Assembly: GCA_037447655.1 (NCBI GenBank)
Contig: JBBHKE010003067.1
Coordinates: forward strand, 62,001 to 126,000
Reading direction: 5' to 3'
Source: Zygnema cylindricum
Lineage: Eukaryota; Streptophyta; Zygnematophyceae; Zygnematales; Zygnemataceae
Length of the DNA stretch: 64,000 bases
The notes beneath the pieces are model-generated. The model made no database searches. It was not told the DNA's origin and saw only the letters and a list, made by a program, of their open reading frames with translations. Both the position numbers and the translations under genes were made by a program. Shown here in pieces: positions 33,522 to 45,685 of the stretch (within the stretch, counting starts at the first letter, position 1; each line of letters begins with the position of its first letter).

Positions 33522-34870
33522 CACAGCAACTACAATCATCCATCATTTTATTGTCCCCAAACCAAATCCGTTGTACTACCCTAAGCTTCTTTATTCCCCC
33601 CAGCCTATCAAAACACACATGCCCTAACCGCTTATGCCATATCATCAAGTTTGGGACACCAACATGGTAAGCATTTTTCTTTTTATTACTCTGGTTAAGC
33701 CTAAACCTTCTTTGCCTATCTTTATTAGTTGTGAAGTAGACTTCATCCCCATACTTAGAAGTAAAGACTTTTTTTCTAGTGAAGGTATCAAATTTTTTAT
33801 CATGTAGCATAAATGTAGAGACAAGATTTTTACTCAGCTGGGGAATGTAGATTATATTTGAAAATGTGAGTGTAGATGTCTTACCCTTTACTAAGACTTT
33901 CACATCTACCAAACCCACTAGATCTGTAGTAACTACTCTCCCAACCCCATACTCTAACTCTACAGTAGGGTTTTTTTTTAGCTTGGTGAAGAGGTGTTTG
34001 TCATGACACATATGAATGGATGCACCTGAGTCGATAATCTAACCTTCTTCTAGAGCTTTTTGAATCACTCCAAGAGCATACTTGTGTTTCCAGGGTATCT
34101 CCATCTCCTACAAATTCTTGCCAAAAAGAAGCTCCTCATCCTTCTTTTACAAAAGCTTCTCCTCCTCGGTCACTTGTTTCACTTGTGTGGCCACAAGTGT
34201 CTTCTTTTTTCCTGCGGAAGAACCCCCTCTATGGTTTATTTTAGAGCCTCAGCTGCGATAGCTTGATACAATCCGAAATGAAGTGTCCCGGCTTTTTACA
34301 AAAGTGGCAAAGACCCTTTGGGAGCCTTAGTCCTCCAGACTGATCTCTCTCTCATTTGAATCTGTTGTAAGGCTTCCTAGAATCCTTCCCCCACCGGTCG
34401 TTGCGGCAACTATAGATTGAACGCTCGTTTCTCCACTCCAAATCTTAATAGTGTTCTCGTGCACAAGTATCATCTGGACAACTGTGTTCTAGTTCCAAAA
34501 AGTGTAATCTATTTCTTGCACGAGGTACATTATGTTCTCATATTCATTGGGAACCTTCATTATGAGAGTGTTGACTTTTACCTTCATTGTTCCTATCCAC
34601 TCGGCACTTTCCATCTCCATGAACAAAAAAAAGAGATCATTATAGTAGTCTAGCATTTTTTCCCCTTTGTAAGTGTTATCCCCTAGCCTTTGCTCGCAAC
34701 GCTGGAGTTTCTCAATGGTACTAGCTCTATTGATCTCCAATAAAGTCTCCTATAACTCCTTGGCCTTGAGAATGTCAAGACAAGAGGTTGCCACAGCTTG
34801 AGTAAGGTGCCTCAGAATGAAATGTCTGGCAGCCATGTTTTTGTATTCCCACATTTGAATATTGTTTTTC
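33522..34870 (-). pseudogene. Copia gag-protease-integrase fragment
   Basis: Reading leftward: a gag region related to the B family (MWEYKNMAARHFILRHL near 34850; VNTLIMKVPNEYENIMYLVQ near 34540). A zinc knuckle follows (CHFCKKPGHFISDC near 34280). The protease DSGASIHMCH is near 34020, with a stop replacing the preceding Trp. Then come the GAG-pre-integrase motif WHKRLGHVCF and a damaged zinc-binding DDCSCC at the left end. It is cut off at 33522 by the C-type LTR. No integrase core, RT or RNase H remains next to it. Premature stops and frame changes occur throughout. Confidence 0.85.
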
Positions 34871-34879
34871 CTTAGTCTT

Positions 34880-36240
34880 TACGGCCGACGCTGATAAGTC
34901 GGTCTTTGCTTGTCTCTTCTTTGCGACGATGTTGAGGTACGAAGCTGCCTTCGATTGTCTCTTACGCTAATATTCTAGGCTCTCGAAAGGAAAGTTTGTG
35001 CGTGATGCGCTTTAGGAGGTTCCAGATCCCACCCCATCACAACTTCGTCATCTTCGCCCGTCGCGGATTACTCTTCAAGCTCTGCCACCTTTTGTAGTAA
35101 TTCTTTTTTCTCCGGTAGAGTTTCTGAGCGGCCGTCAGAGGAAGAGTCCGAGAGGGAGATCCCAAACGCAGGGCTGCCTGTTCTACAGCCACCGCGGCTA
35201 CTTGCAAACTCTGATGTTGGATTATATTCTCCAGGGTAAGTCTGGATTGAACCGTTGGAGTTCTTTCTGGTTTGTTTATGGCGCGATGCCCCCAAGGGTA
35301 AAGGAGCTAGAGAGGGAGAGGATTCACGGCAGTTTCTCGTCCGCCGGTAAACAGTGCATAATGCATCATCTCCTTTGGGACCCCATTCTTTCAAAAACAT
35401 TGCCCCTCCTTGTGTCCGATGAATTCACAAGCCTCACATTTGCAGCAATCCGTGGTGTATTTTCTCCGTAACTCATTGGAGATTTGGGAATCATCGAACT
35501 TTGAGAGTTTGATTTGTCGCAACTGAGCTTGGGACATTTTGGCAGTTTCAGACTAGGGAGTTGGGCCGTAATTGTTTTTGGTCACCGGTGTTATGTCTTC
35601 CGATCCTCCGCATTGTTTCATTTCTTCCTTTTTCTTGGTCCGTTTAGCTCTTTCATTTTCCCATTTCTTTTGCTTGAGTGCCAATTCGGGTTTGAGCTTC
35701 CGAGGCAACGCTTCCAACCATGACTGGTTTGCTGGCAGTTCAAACAGTTGTACATGAAGACTCGGTCATCGGCCCCCATTGCTTGTTCAGATCCGCTATC
35801 CACCACCTGTGTCCCCTTAAGCTTCCGCAAAGCTAAAAGTTATGCTGAATCCGCGTTGTTAGGAGGCCATTCTCTGGCAAACCCTGCAAAGTTTCCCCTA
35901 GTTTTGCTTGTTATCGCCTTCTCTCTGACCTCACTATGAACGAAGTGGTCGTAGAACTTCATTGCATCCAGAGATATTTCTTTAGCGGATGGATTAATGT
36001 CCTGGATGGCTCGTCTGGCGATCCAATTGTCGAAGGCAGTCCCCTTTTGGGCCCGAACTAATTTCGGACTGCGATAAAGTATTTGGTTGCCATAGCCGGT
36101 AGATCAATGGTTGATAGTTTTGTGAGGCTCAATAATCTGTTGAAAAGAGTCTAGGGAGTTTCACTCTTTTGACAACGGAATTCCGTAAATTCTCTGATAG
36201 CATATTCATTCCTTTCTGTGTAAACGAGTCTCCAGGTGTT
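34880..36240 (-). pseudogene. Gypsy gag fragment, minus orientation
   Basis: This segment is a diverged copy of 53150-54490 in the larger gypsy element, in the same orientation. It holds two gag zinc knuckles: CLNCQQTSHGWKRC (near 35700-35745) and a second near 35390-35440, whose counterpart at 53650-53690 reads CEACGFKGHKEGQC. Stops and frameshifts are frequent. The homology stops abruptly near 36240, where the sequence switches to an inverted copy of an adjacent gypsy region. Confidence 0.8.
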
Positions 36241-36244
36241 TAAA

Positions 36245-37008
36245 ATAGTTGTCTTTCACTCCTCCAGCAGTAATTTTGAACGACACAATAGATCTCAAAA
36301 TCATACCCACCAATCCGCCTCCCTCTGCAGTAAAGAAATTGCCTCCCGAATTCAAAAATTACAAGACAACTACGCAAAGGGAGATGGAAAAACAGGCAGA
36401 AGAAAAGGGAAAATGGAAAAACAAAGACTGGTTCGAACAATATTTGGCAAAACGCCTAGAAGATAACACACCATAAACACCTGTTGAGCCAAAATACGAG
36501 AATGAAAGTGAGGAAGCAAGGGGGGGGAAGCATGAAAAATTGGAGGAACTAGGTTCTCCCATTTCGTCGGCAAAAACTCAACCTCATTCCTCCAAACCAG
36601 AGGTGATGTTAGTAAGGCATCTCACGCCCTAGGCCCTCACTCATGTGAAAACACTAGCCTTTTCTCGCAACCTGCTGGAAGAAATCCTCATTGAAGCACT
36701 CTGAGAGGAAATTCACTTAGAAGGGGAGAAAAGAGACAGGGCAGACGAGGCCAAGTCGGTCTTTTTGTCAACAGACCTAAAGACCCCTATGATGGATAGG
36801 GATTATAAGACGTTATCCGTTGCTCTCATCCTCAACCAAAGAGAAATTTCAATCTCAGCCGATACGGAGGATACCATGATGTAGTGGTCGACACCTGAGC
36901 ACTCCCAAACCTATTTACCACTTCGGCTTTGCACCAAATGCTCAAAGAAATGCGACCTGAAATCTGCTTTAGTAACATCAGCCTAAACACGGTTAGCAGT
37001 GGGAATGT
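36245..37008 (+). pseudogene. Gypsy gag-protease fragment, inverted orientation
   Basis: The plus strand here matches the minus strand of 52370-53120. It includes KNYKTTTQREMEKQAEEKGK and, near 36890-37005, the protease-like VVVDT followed by a stop, then ALPNLFTTSALHQM. It is therefore inverted relative to the fragment at 34880-36240. It ends at 37008 where the repeat R1 begins. Confidence 0.8.
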
Positions 37009-37275
37009 CAAGCGTGCCAAAGAAACATGAGAGGAGAGCTCACGGCCCGGAGTAATCGGCATCAAAGTCCTGCAAACAACCCCCCAAAATGCGAATGCTT
37101 CCCATAATAATACATATGCTCACGGCTGCCCTCATTTCTCCCTTGCACATGCATGCAAAAATAGGGATGAGTGCATGGGGAGGGCGAAAAGATATCTCCT
37201 CCCCCTCTTTTCCCCACTTTGTCGGGGGAAGGTATGAAGTTTTTCGTAATGGAGCCGGGTTCCTGATTTGTGACG
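37009..37275. repeat. Repeat R1, copy 1 (second copy 38465-38735)
   Basis: About 267 bp that recurs at 38465-38735. Shared words include GTCAAGCGTGCC, AATGCTTCCCATAATAAT, CTTGCACATGCATGCAAAAA and AGATATCTCCTCCCCCTCTT. The copies flank the gypsy LTR body. The 38465 copy begins next to a purine-rich tract at the end of gypsy pol, so R1 is probably the U3 start of that LTR. The 37009 copy would then be a second, truncated LTR start. Confidence 0.7.
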
Positions 37276-37279
37276 GTCT

Positions 37280-38727
37280 GTGAAAGTCTAACAAAGATTC
37301 TCTCAAAATCCACTATTTTGGTACAAAAGATTGTGGTAATCAAACCCGGAGGAAAACCAACTGAACTCCCAAAAAGGACTACCAAAGAGAGAACATAGAT
37401 ACTTCCACTTAGAATAATGAAAGAATAAAATATAGATATGTTGTCTCATAATAAACAATATCACCTTGCCATAGAAAAATATAGAATAAAGGTAGAATTT
37501 GGAATGATAGCAAGCGAGCTCAACCAACCCCCAAAACGTAACTCAGACAACAAGAGGAGACGCAATCTCTCCCGAAGACACCGGAACATGTAAGGCTTCC
37601 TTAAATCCTTAGTTTTCGCAACTCGGAACTAGCAAGACCCTTCTCGGTTTTCTAACAGACACCAATCCCAAATCGTCCAAAGAGAAAAGAAAGTGCCAAC
37701 TACCCAACAGGACTACGACTTCAACAAAAGACGGATGCAAACCAAGATGGAAAAAGGGTCACAATCACATACAAAACAAAAGTTCTTTACAAAAAAGTTT
37801 GCTTGAATTTCTAGGGTTTTTCTCAAGAGATAGTACTTAAACAGCAACCTGTCTCCTTCGCCCCCAAGTGCCTTATACAAGCAAAGTTTGTCCTACTGAC
37901 AGTACCAAAGTCAAAGCAATACTAGGAGCCAATCAGCGGCCAAAAATTGTTATTGTACGGACATAAGATAAAACAGGTCGTACTACACTAAGGGCAAAGA
38001 GTTAAGCCACTATCTCTGGCTAGATTTGCAGCTAAATATCCTGTTATGATACACTTTTGAGCAACAAAGTCGCGAATTGACGTGAAACGCCTAACTTTGA
38101 CTTAAGGTAATAAATGCTCTACCCGGCTGGTGGACCTGAACTAACATTCTACACACATCCAACATCAAAATATACAACACTATCCGAAAAGTTACGTGGC
38201 GTTCCACAATGTAGCTTCCAAAGTGACAGGTGGAAACTGGTCACATGTAACAAAATGGTAATCTTTGAAGCGAAATAACTCCGTCGTACGGCCTCCGTTA
38301 GGCACGAAATAAAGTGCATTCCGCTCTATTTAGAAAATAGAAGAAACTTTTCCGGCTTGGTACACTCTTTCCTAAGTACTCGGTTGACCGTACAGGGGAG
38401 AAAGGGCCTGAAAAATCAATAGAGATATAAAGAAGTGTCGGTAAAGCCAACAAGCTAGATAGTTGTCAAGCGTGCCGGAGAAACATGAAAGGAGGGCCCA
38501 CTGCCTGGAGTAATTTACATCGGAGTCTTGCAAACAACCCCATAGAATGCAAATGCTTCCCATAATAATGCCTATGCCCACTGCTGCCCGCACTTCTCCC
38601 TTGCACATGCATGCAAAAATAGGGATGAGTACATGGGGAGGGGGAAAAGATATCTCCTCCCCCTCTTTTTCCCACCTGGCCTGGGGAAGGGATGGAATTC
38701 TTAGTAATGCAGCCGGTTTCTTGATTT
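37280..38727 (-). repeat. Gypsy 3' LTR
   Basis: The part 37280-38405 matches 57170-58302 nearly end to end. The remaining part to about 38727 (R1 copy 2) follows a purine-rich AAGAGGGGGGAAA tract in minus orientation, a likely polypurine tract. The LTR ends near TTTCA at about 37285. Boundaries are approximate because no clean TG...CA or target duplication was found. Confidence 0.65.
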
Positions 38728-38859
38728 CCCCCCTCTTAGTCAACCGTGACTAAGACTTAAAAATAATTACCCGCCCAATTCGTAGTTTCCGCAGAATCAG
38801 AATGTAGAGGGTTTAGGACGAGGGTCCCAAGAGGAGGGGAGGCAGGTATGATGCAAACA

Positions 38860-40095
38860 CTAGTCATATCGATCACATACCAGTACAAGATTTTGAGAGG
38901 ATGACGGGAGGCAGCCGGAGGAACATGAAGCTTGATCGGCAAAAAAAGTGAGGTGGAAAGTAGGCTCGTCTTCCAATCCTCGGAGGTGATAGGAAACTAC
39001 GTTGATTTGATTTTCCTTGATTTTTTGACCATCCTTTTCTTCTAGTGTGAAGACACCCTTATTGGAAACCTCTACCAGTTTGAAGATCACCCTTACCGCA
39101 GAAATGTCCAGACTGTCATTTTTCTGTGTATCTGATACACGAAATCACCAGGTAGAAATCGCCGTTGCCGCAGGACAAAATTCCCGCTCCGGAGTTGTAA
39201 ATACTAGAGTAGATCCCAATGCTGAGCTTCTTGTACAATTCCCCATGGCCAGAGGCATTTCTCGGTGAAATACCTTGGCTGTGTCGGCAATCAGTTTTAT
39301 GACCGTTCCTTTGCTGTCCATCTTGGGAAGGACCCTTGCTTGGGCGGAGGCAACATCGGGTAGGATTGGATGTCGTCCGAACAAAATGAAGTATAGACAA
39401 TTGGAGAGGAGGGATGCTTGCCAGCTGAATGTGTACACAGGGCAATCCAAGGCACCCTTCTATCTCACTCTCCTAAATCCTCGTCCACATTATATTTACG
39501 CAGTGATTGCTTCACTCTCTGTAAGCACCTTTCGCCCAAAAAATCGGCTTGTGGATGGTCTCAACAGGTCAGCCGGTGATCGATGAGGCACAATTCCAAC
39601 AAGTTGGAGAATTCTCCCAAAAATTCGGAGCCCTGGTCGATCAGAACTTCGGCTTGGGCCCCAAATTAGGACAACACTCTTTGCAAAAATGTGTCCGCAA
39701 TCGCCTTCGACCCCTTCCAGGGTAAGACCACCAATTTGATCCACTTGGAAAAATACTCTATCATTACCAATACAAAGCAAATCCTTCGTGTGCTAATGGG
39801 GAGAGGACCCAGCAGATCCAAAGACCAACGATAAAACATTCCCCGGATGGGAAGGGAATGAAGCTCGACACCTCCCTTTTTGTCGAAGCTACTTTGACGC
39901 GGTCACAAGAAAAACACGTCTATATAGTTCTGTTGACTTGGGTGTGCAACCCTTGCCACTATCACGATCGTGTGACCAGGGAGGTGGTCCGTTTTTGCCG
40001 AAAATGGCCACATTGTTGGTGGAGGCGAAAAATAAGAGTCTCCCTATCGGCCGTGGGAGGAACCACTTTCCTCGTCCCGTCTCCCCATTTTCGGA
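38860..40095 (-). pseudogene. Gypsy integrase with C-terminal domain
   Basis: In minus frames: WSLDLLGPLP (first Asp, near 39815), DQGSEFLGEF (second Asp, near 39630), DHPQADGLAER (Glu, near 39560), then LFGRHPILP near 39380. A chromo/PRC-like tail LVEVSNKGVFTLEEKDGQK lies at 39020-39085. D-D-E residues are still readable, but stops separate the blocks (for example near 39665). It would insert gypsy cDNA; this copy is broken. Confidence 0.85.
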
Positions 40096-40729
40096 TTAAA
40101 ATGCATATTGCCCATTTGTACGCCACCATTTGAGTTTGAACCGAAATAATTGCACTCCAAGCAAATGGGAAAGAGGGGAACCTTGTTGGATAGATTGAAG
40201 TGCATTGGGGTTATTCCAAATATCTTTCCAACCGGCTCCTATTGGCCCCTGCCCCTCCATATCTGGAGAGAAAGTCGACAGTTCCCCACCTGGTTGAGGA
40301 AGCCAAATAAATGCAGAGGAAGCTCGAATGAGTCCCAATTTGATTTCAGGATATTCATCGTGACGCGCCCCACTGGAATCTCTAATGAAAGGATCATGAT
40401 TTCTGCTAAGTTTGTCGAGATTCCCATAGATTTCTCCGGCCCGGTGGATTATGTTCAAATCATATTTTTGCAATATTAATACCCATCTAGCTAGCTTGCT
40501 AGTTAGCTTGTTGTTATCCATAATCCACTTGAGAGGTTGGTGATCCGTAATCAGAGTGAAATGAATTCTGTACAGATATGGTCTCAAATGTTGGATGGCC
40601 CCAAACAACCGCCAATAATTCCCCGTGGTTCTTGCTGTAATTCCCCTCCGCTCGGTTGTTACTTCTACTGGTGTAAGCAACCACATATTTAGCCCCTGCA
40701 TCATCTAGTTGGGCTAAAACAGCTCCCAA
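40096..40729 (-). pseudogene. Gypsy RNase H
   Basis: One 202-codon frame (40096-40704) contains YRIHFTLITDHQPLKWIM and LDKLSRN, the C-terminal half of a gypsy RNase H and its link to integrase. An overlapping frame (40514-40729) begins GAVLAQLDDAGAKYVVAYTS. The domain is therefore split by a frameshift near 40620. Confidence 0.85.
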
Positions 40730-40739
40730 TCAAAACCGG

Positions 40740-41377
40740 CTCCAATCAGTGTATCGGAGGAACGCCCTCTGATGATCGGGCATCCGGAGAACTAGGTGTT
40801 GCTTAAGGGGAATCCTTCAGAAATTGGAATGAAATCTGCTGCTCCTCCGTCCATTGCCACTCCTAGTCCTTCCACGACAACTGGTTCAAAGGCTGAGCAT
40901 GATTATTGAATTCAGGGATGAATCTGCGATAGTAGTTAGGCACATCTAAAAACGTGTGGAGTGCAGATACAACCTGAGGAGGGGGAATGACATGAAGGGC
41001 TGCCACCTTGACCATATGGGGACCCACTATCCCGAGTGTAACTTCATGTCCCAAGTAAATAATTTTTTGCACCTCAAAAAATCCCTTACTCAGGTGACAT
41101 TTACAGCCCGCTGCTTGAAGAGCCCGGAGTACAATCTTTTGTGCTCTAGATGTTCCTCAAAGGTCTTCGCAAAGATAATAAAATTGTCGATGTAACACCG
41201 TGCACACTCAATTCCTCGGAGCGCCTCGTCCATGGCACGTTGAATTTGGCTGGTGCATTTTTACCCCGAATGGCATGTAGAGACATTGATTCAACCTGGA
41301 CCCTGCTGAAAACGTTGTGTTTTCTCCGTGCTTTGGCTCCATTGCGATCTGGTGGAACCCATTATTTATGTCTAAAG
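40740..41377 (-). pseudogene. Gypsy reverse transcriptase, 3' part
   Basis: Reading leftward from the B1 insertion: LDINNGFHQIAMEPK (near 41330-41376), a catalytic box reading YIDN instead of YxDD (near 41183-41194), YLGHEVT (near 41050), then FLDVPNYYRRFIPEFN (near 40910-40960). The Asp-to-Asn change plus stops make it inactive. The domain continues upstream at 45686. Confidence 0.88.
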
Positions 41378-42551
41378 TGTTGATATTTGAGTATTTTCTA
41401 GGTTTTTATAGAAAATAATCAAGGGCAGTCTGTCCCTGACTCCCTTCTCTAAGCCCCCACACTTATTGTAGTCACCGAAAACTTGATAAGGAGCTAGAGC
41501 CATGGCTGCCTAAGCTCACTAGAGAAGACAGGAGGTGGATTAGGTAGATTTACCAAAAGGTACTTGACGGACCCAGGAATTGATCCTGGTACTTGCTGTT
41601 CGCCAAGTTACCGTAGCCGTTAGCTCTAACCGTTAAGTTTAGGACTAATATTACGATATATAGGGTTTGATAAAGATATAAAATTTTACAAGTAGATTAA
41701 TTTGTTTAACGGTTAATAGATACTTAGTGCATAGATATAGTTTGATTTAGTACGGAGTACGCTATGGGGACGAAACGGATACCGCGCATTTGTTTCGATA
41801 GCGAAACAAATACCTCGCGTCGAATTTCAGCGGCTAAGATTATAGCCGGTTTTGATCGGACGGCCGCGATAGGCGCCGCGATCATGGTAGAGGTAATTTT
41901 GGCGTTTTACGGTCTTTGTCATGTCAGATGACAAGTGGCGTGATAACATTGGATTACGGGAACTCCGGAGATTACGGGAACAAATCCTGATTTGACACGT
42001 GTTGACATTTTGGCGATGTTGTACAATGGTCATACAGAAAGTACACCGGTACCTGTACTTTTATGTACGACATAATAATTTGATTGGTGCCATACTTGAG
42101 TAGATAGATTTTTAGAGGGGGAATAGGACTTAGATAATTATGGGTAGGTATTTGCCTCTCCTTGAGAGCACCTTGTATAAAACGCAAACTTTGGCCAGCC
42201 ATAACTATTAATTTACTTGACCATTTTCAGTGATTGTTTTTGCTGCCGACTCAAGGGAGTCCAGACTACATAGTGGTGTAGTAAGCTAGAGTTTTATTTT
42301 GCCAGGGTGGCTGCATTTCAAAGGGAAAGTCAAAGTGGGTGAAAGTGTCCAAATCTCATATTCTAACTTTGCATTCTGTGGTGGAACTTAGCACATAGAA
42401 AATGTTATTTCACAGAGGTGAATCTATATTGGGGTTCTGACTGTCAAGTGGTCAGTCATTTGGGTTTATATCAAGTTAGGAGTCGGCACTATCTGGATTA
42501 GCTTATTTGGATCTGCCTACTCTGAGGGCGAATGGAGGTCTCACAGTTTCA
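41378..42551 (+). repeat. Copia-B1 5' LTR
   Basis: It is followed immediately by AGTTATGGGCCCACC, a one-base variant of the family primer-binding site. A TATA box TATAAAA is at 42176-42182. The Gag ATG is at 42532, inside the LTR. Confidence 0.92.
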
Positions 42552-44447
42552 AGTTATGGGCCCACCATCTAGGGTGCCTATGTTCGATCGAAATGAATTC
42601 ACTTATTGGGAGTTTACTATGGAGGGATTGCTTTTCGAGAAGCACTTATAGGGAATTTTTTCGGGAAAACTGAGATGTCCGCCACCTGGCTTTGGAAGAG
42701 CTTACTATGGAGAATCATCTGTGGCTGGCCAGAATATCAACCGAAGTTCAGATGCAACGGAAGGTGAAGGGTAAAACCTTTCCGTGAATGGGGAAATAGT
42801 GGAGAAGGAATAAAAGACACCTATGGTGAGGAGAGCTAGGCTTTCAGCTATGGTACCACTTGTAGGGATTAAAACTGAAGAAAATGACAGAAAACCATGG
42901 AAATACAAAAACACTATAGCAAAACATCTCATACTTAGATATGCATCTAAGTTTATAGTTATCACTCTTTAAAATCTTACCAAGTCTTCAGAGATATGGG
43001 AAGAACTAATTCAGATTTATAAAAGTGAGACAATTTAGAGACAGCAGTTAGTAAAACAGGAAATAGAGGCATATGTTTATAAAGGCGGTAACATGATATA
43101 GTTTTGCAATGATATTGCTGCGTTATATGTTGATCTTGCTAGTGTGGGATATATAGAATCTGAGGAGAGAAAGATTAATACACTACTCATGAAACTCCCA
43201 GATGAGTACGAAAACATCATTTGTCGTATGTAGGCAATTGATGGTTCTTCATGGACTTGGAGCTTTACCATGGGGATAATTCTTGTGAGGGAAAGCACTA
43301 TGGAGCTTCGTAGGGGAAGTGACTGGGTGAAAGCATTTACAGCTGGCAGTGATTGGCGGAAGCGTGATGAGAGGAACCGTGGTGACGAGCGGAAGCATAA
43401 TGAGAGGAAGAAAGACAAAGGTAAACGATATCGGAACTTTTGGTGGAAAGGAAGGGAGAGGAAAAGAAATGGGAGCTTTGAAAAATGGGATTTGCTTCCT
43501 TTGTAGGGAACCGGGCCATTATATGGAGGAATGCCCTTGTTTGGAGAAACATAGAAGTTGGAATGTGGATGAGGAGGAAGAAGGGGAAGAGGAGAAAGAG
43601 GATGAAGATATTTTAGAGCTTCTCCGGATTAGTAGTATGGGGAAGAGAGAAAAAAACACAAAAATTCCACAAAAGCAACAGTGTACTTTTGGAGGTATAA
43701 CGAAAGTAAAAAGAGAGGAGGTACTTGAGGATGTCGAGGAGTGTAAAGTGTATGACTTAGAAATGAGAGAGTCAGATCTAGGATCCATAAGCAAAAACGG
43801 GAAAGATAAAATTAATGGGGATAATTTTATTGATAATATGGAAACAAAAATCTGGTCGGAAATAGAGACTTCAACGGATTCTGAGAAAAAAAGAGAAGTG
43901 AAACTCGAAGAGGTTTTAAAGGATAGATGAGAAGAGAATATTTGATTAAATGTTTAGGGGAGAAGAAATATTTATTGGGAATTAAATTAAAAAGTGATAG
44001 TGGAAAGAATTCCATGGGAGAGAGTGAGGGAAGTTAAAAAAATGGGGTAATTATCATGGATAAAAATATAGTACGGAAGATATAGAACTTATGAGGAACT
44101 TAGTGGGGACTAGTGTTTTATGGGAATATTTGGGGCCGGATGGATTTGACATCACTACTTGGTGTGATATTGCTTCTGAAGATGTGCCTGTGAAAGGGTT
44201 ATCATCCGGGTATGTGTTGCAGGTTGGGGATAGGGCTGACTGTTGGAAATGCAAAAGGGAAAGTAGATTCTGGTTGGATCAAAAGCGGAGGAGGTGGAGA
44301 AAATCTTTGATCGGATTTATGATAAGTGGGGTGCTAAATAAAATGTGTGATGCAATTATTATTTTAGTTCATCTAATGCATTGTTTTAAATACGCGAGTA
44401 TTTTTCTTAAGTTTTTTAAAAGAATTAGAAAAAGAAAAAATGAATAG
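42532..44447 (+). pseudogene. Copia-B1 Gag-like protein, degraded
   Basis: It starts MEVSQFQVMGPPSRVP, like the B2 protein. A TAG at the position of a Trp codon stops it after about 41 codons, and further stops follow. A 193-codon stretch remains open (43349-43930), with the zinc knuckle CFLCREPGHYMEEC. The region coding the charged repeats is shorter than in B2, about two units against four. The C-terminal part (VLWEYLGPDGFDITTWCDI) is in another frame at 44091-44447. Confidence 0.85.
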
Positions 44448-44498
44448 GGGAAGGATTGTTTGTTTATTTGTTTTTAAGAGTTGAAACGAAGTAGATTA

Positions 44499-44512
44499 GA
44501 AAATAAGCGGAG
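44499..44512 (+). promoter_or_regulatory. Copia-B1 polypurine tract
   Basis: AAAATAAGCGGAG abuts the 3' LTR. The B2 equivalent is AAAATAAGGGGAG, so this one has a pyrimidine interruption. Confidence 0.6.
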
Positions 44513-45685
44513 TGTTGATATTTGAGTATTTTCTAGGTCTTTATAGAAAAAAGAGCAAAGGCAGTCTGTCCCTGACTCCCTTCTCCAAGCCCCCACACTT
44601 GTTGTAGTCACTGAAGGCTTGATAGGGAGCTAGAGCCATGGCTGCCTAAGCTCACTAGAGAAGACAGGAGGTGGATTAGGTAGATTTACCAAAAGGTACT
44701 TGACGGACCCAGGAATTGATCTTGGTACTTGCTGTTCGCCAAGTTACCGTAGCCGTTAGCTCTAACCGTTAAGTCTAGGACTAATATTACGATGTATAAG
44801 GTTTGATAAAGATTTAAAATTTTACACGTAGATTAATTTGTTTAACGGTTAATAGATACTTAGTGCATAGATACAGTTTGATTTAGTACGGAGTACGCTA
44901 TGGGGACGAAACGGATACCGCGCATTTGTTTCGATAGCGAAACAAATACCGCGCGTCGAATTTCAGCGGCTAGGATTATAGCCGATTTTGATCAGACGGC
45001 CGCGATAGGCGCCGCGATCACGCAAGAGGTACTTTTGGAGTTTTACGGTCTTTGCCACGTCAAATGACACGTGGCGTGATAACATTGGATTACGCGAACT
45101 CCGGAGATTACGGAGACAAATCCAGATTTGACACGTGTCGACATTTTGGCCATGTTGTACAATGGTCATATAGAAAGTACACCTGCAGCTGTACTTTTCT
45201 GTACGACAAAGTAATTTGATTGGTGCCATATTTCAGTAGATAGAGTTTTAGAGGGGGAATAAGACTTAGAAAATTTTGGGTAGTTAGCTGCCTCTCCCAG
45301 AGAGCACCTTGTGTAAAAGGCAAACTTTGGCCTGCCATAACTATTAATTTACTTGACCATTTTCAATGATTCTTTTTGCTGCGAACTCAAGGGAGTCTAG
45401 GCTACACAGGGGTGTTGTCAATGAGAGTTTTATTCTGCCAGGGTGGCTACATTTCTAAGGGAAAGTCAAAGTGGGTGAATGTGTCCAAATCTCATATTCT
45501 AACTTTGCATTCTGTGGTGGACTGAGCACACAGAAAGTGTTATTTCACATGGTGAATCTATATTGGGGTACTCATTGTCAAAAGGTCAGTCATTTGGGTT
45601 TATATCAAGTTAGGAGTCGGCACTATCTGGATTAGCTTATTTAGATCTGCCTACTCTGAGGGGGAATGGAGGTCTCAGAGTTTCA
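44513..45685 (+). repeat. Copia-B1 3' LTR
   Basis: Same start and end as the 5' LTR. It is followed by the duplication TAAGG and then resumed gypsy RT sequence. Confidence 0.92.

Larger units (their letters stand above)
41378..45685 (+). mobile_element. Copia-B1: gag-only copia-type element, older copy
   Basis: LTRs 41378-42551 and 44513-45685 (about 1,174 bp) start TGTTGATATTTGAG and end GAGTTTCA or CAGTTTCA. It is flanked by TAAAG and TAAGG, a 5-bp duplication with one mismatch. It sits exactly inside the gypsy RT codons (ATIYSTL / LDINNG). The internal region is only about 1.96 kb and holds a gag-like frame with no protease, integrase, RT or RNase H. The LTRs differ at many more sites than those of B2, so this copy is older. 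Confidence 0.93.

Noticed and set aside
35202-37283. Several plus-strand frames of 60-90 codons
   Set aside because: Mostly complements of minus-strand gypsy gag or LTR-related repeats, except the 36245-37008 fragment, which truly matches gypsy in plus orientation.
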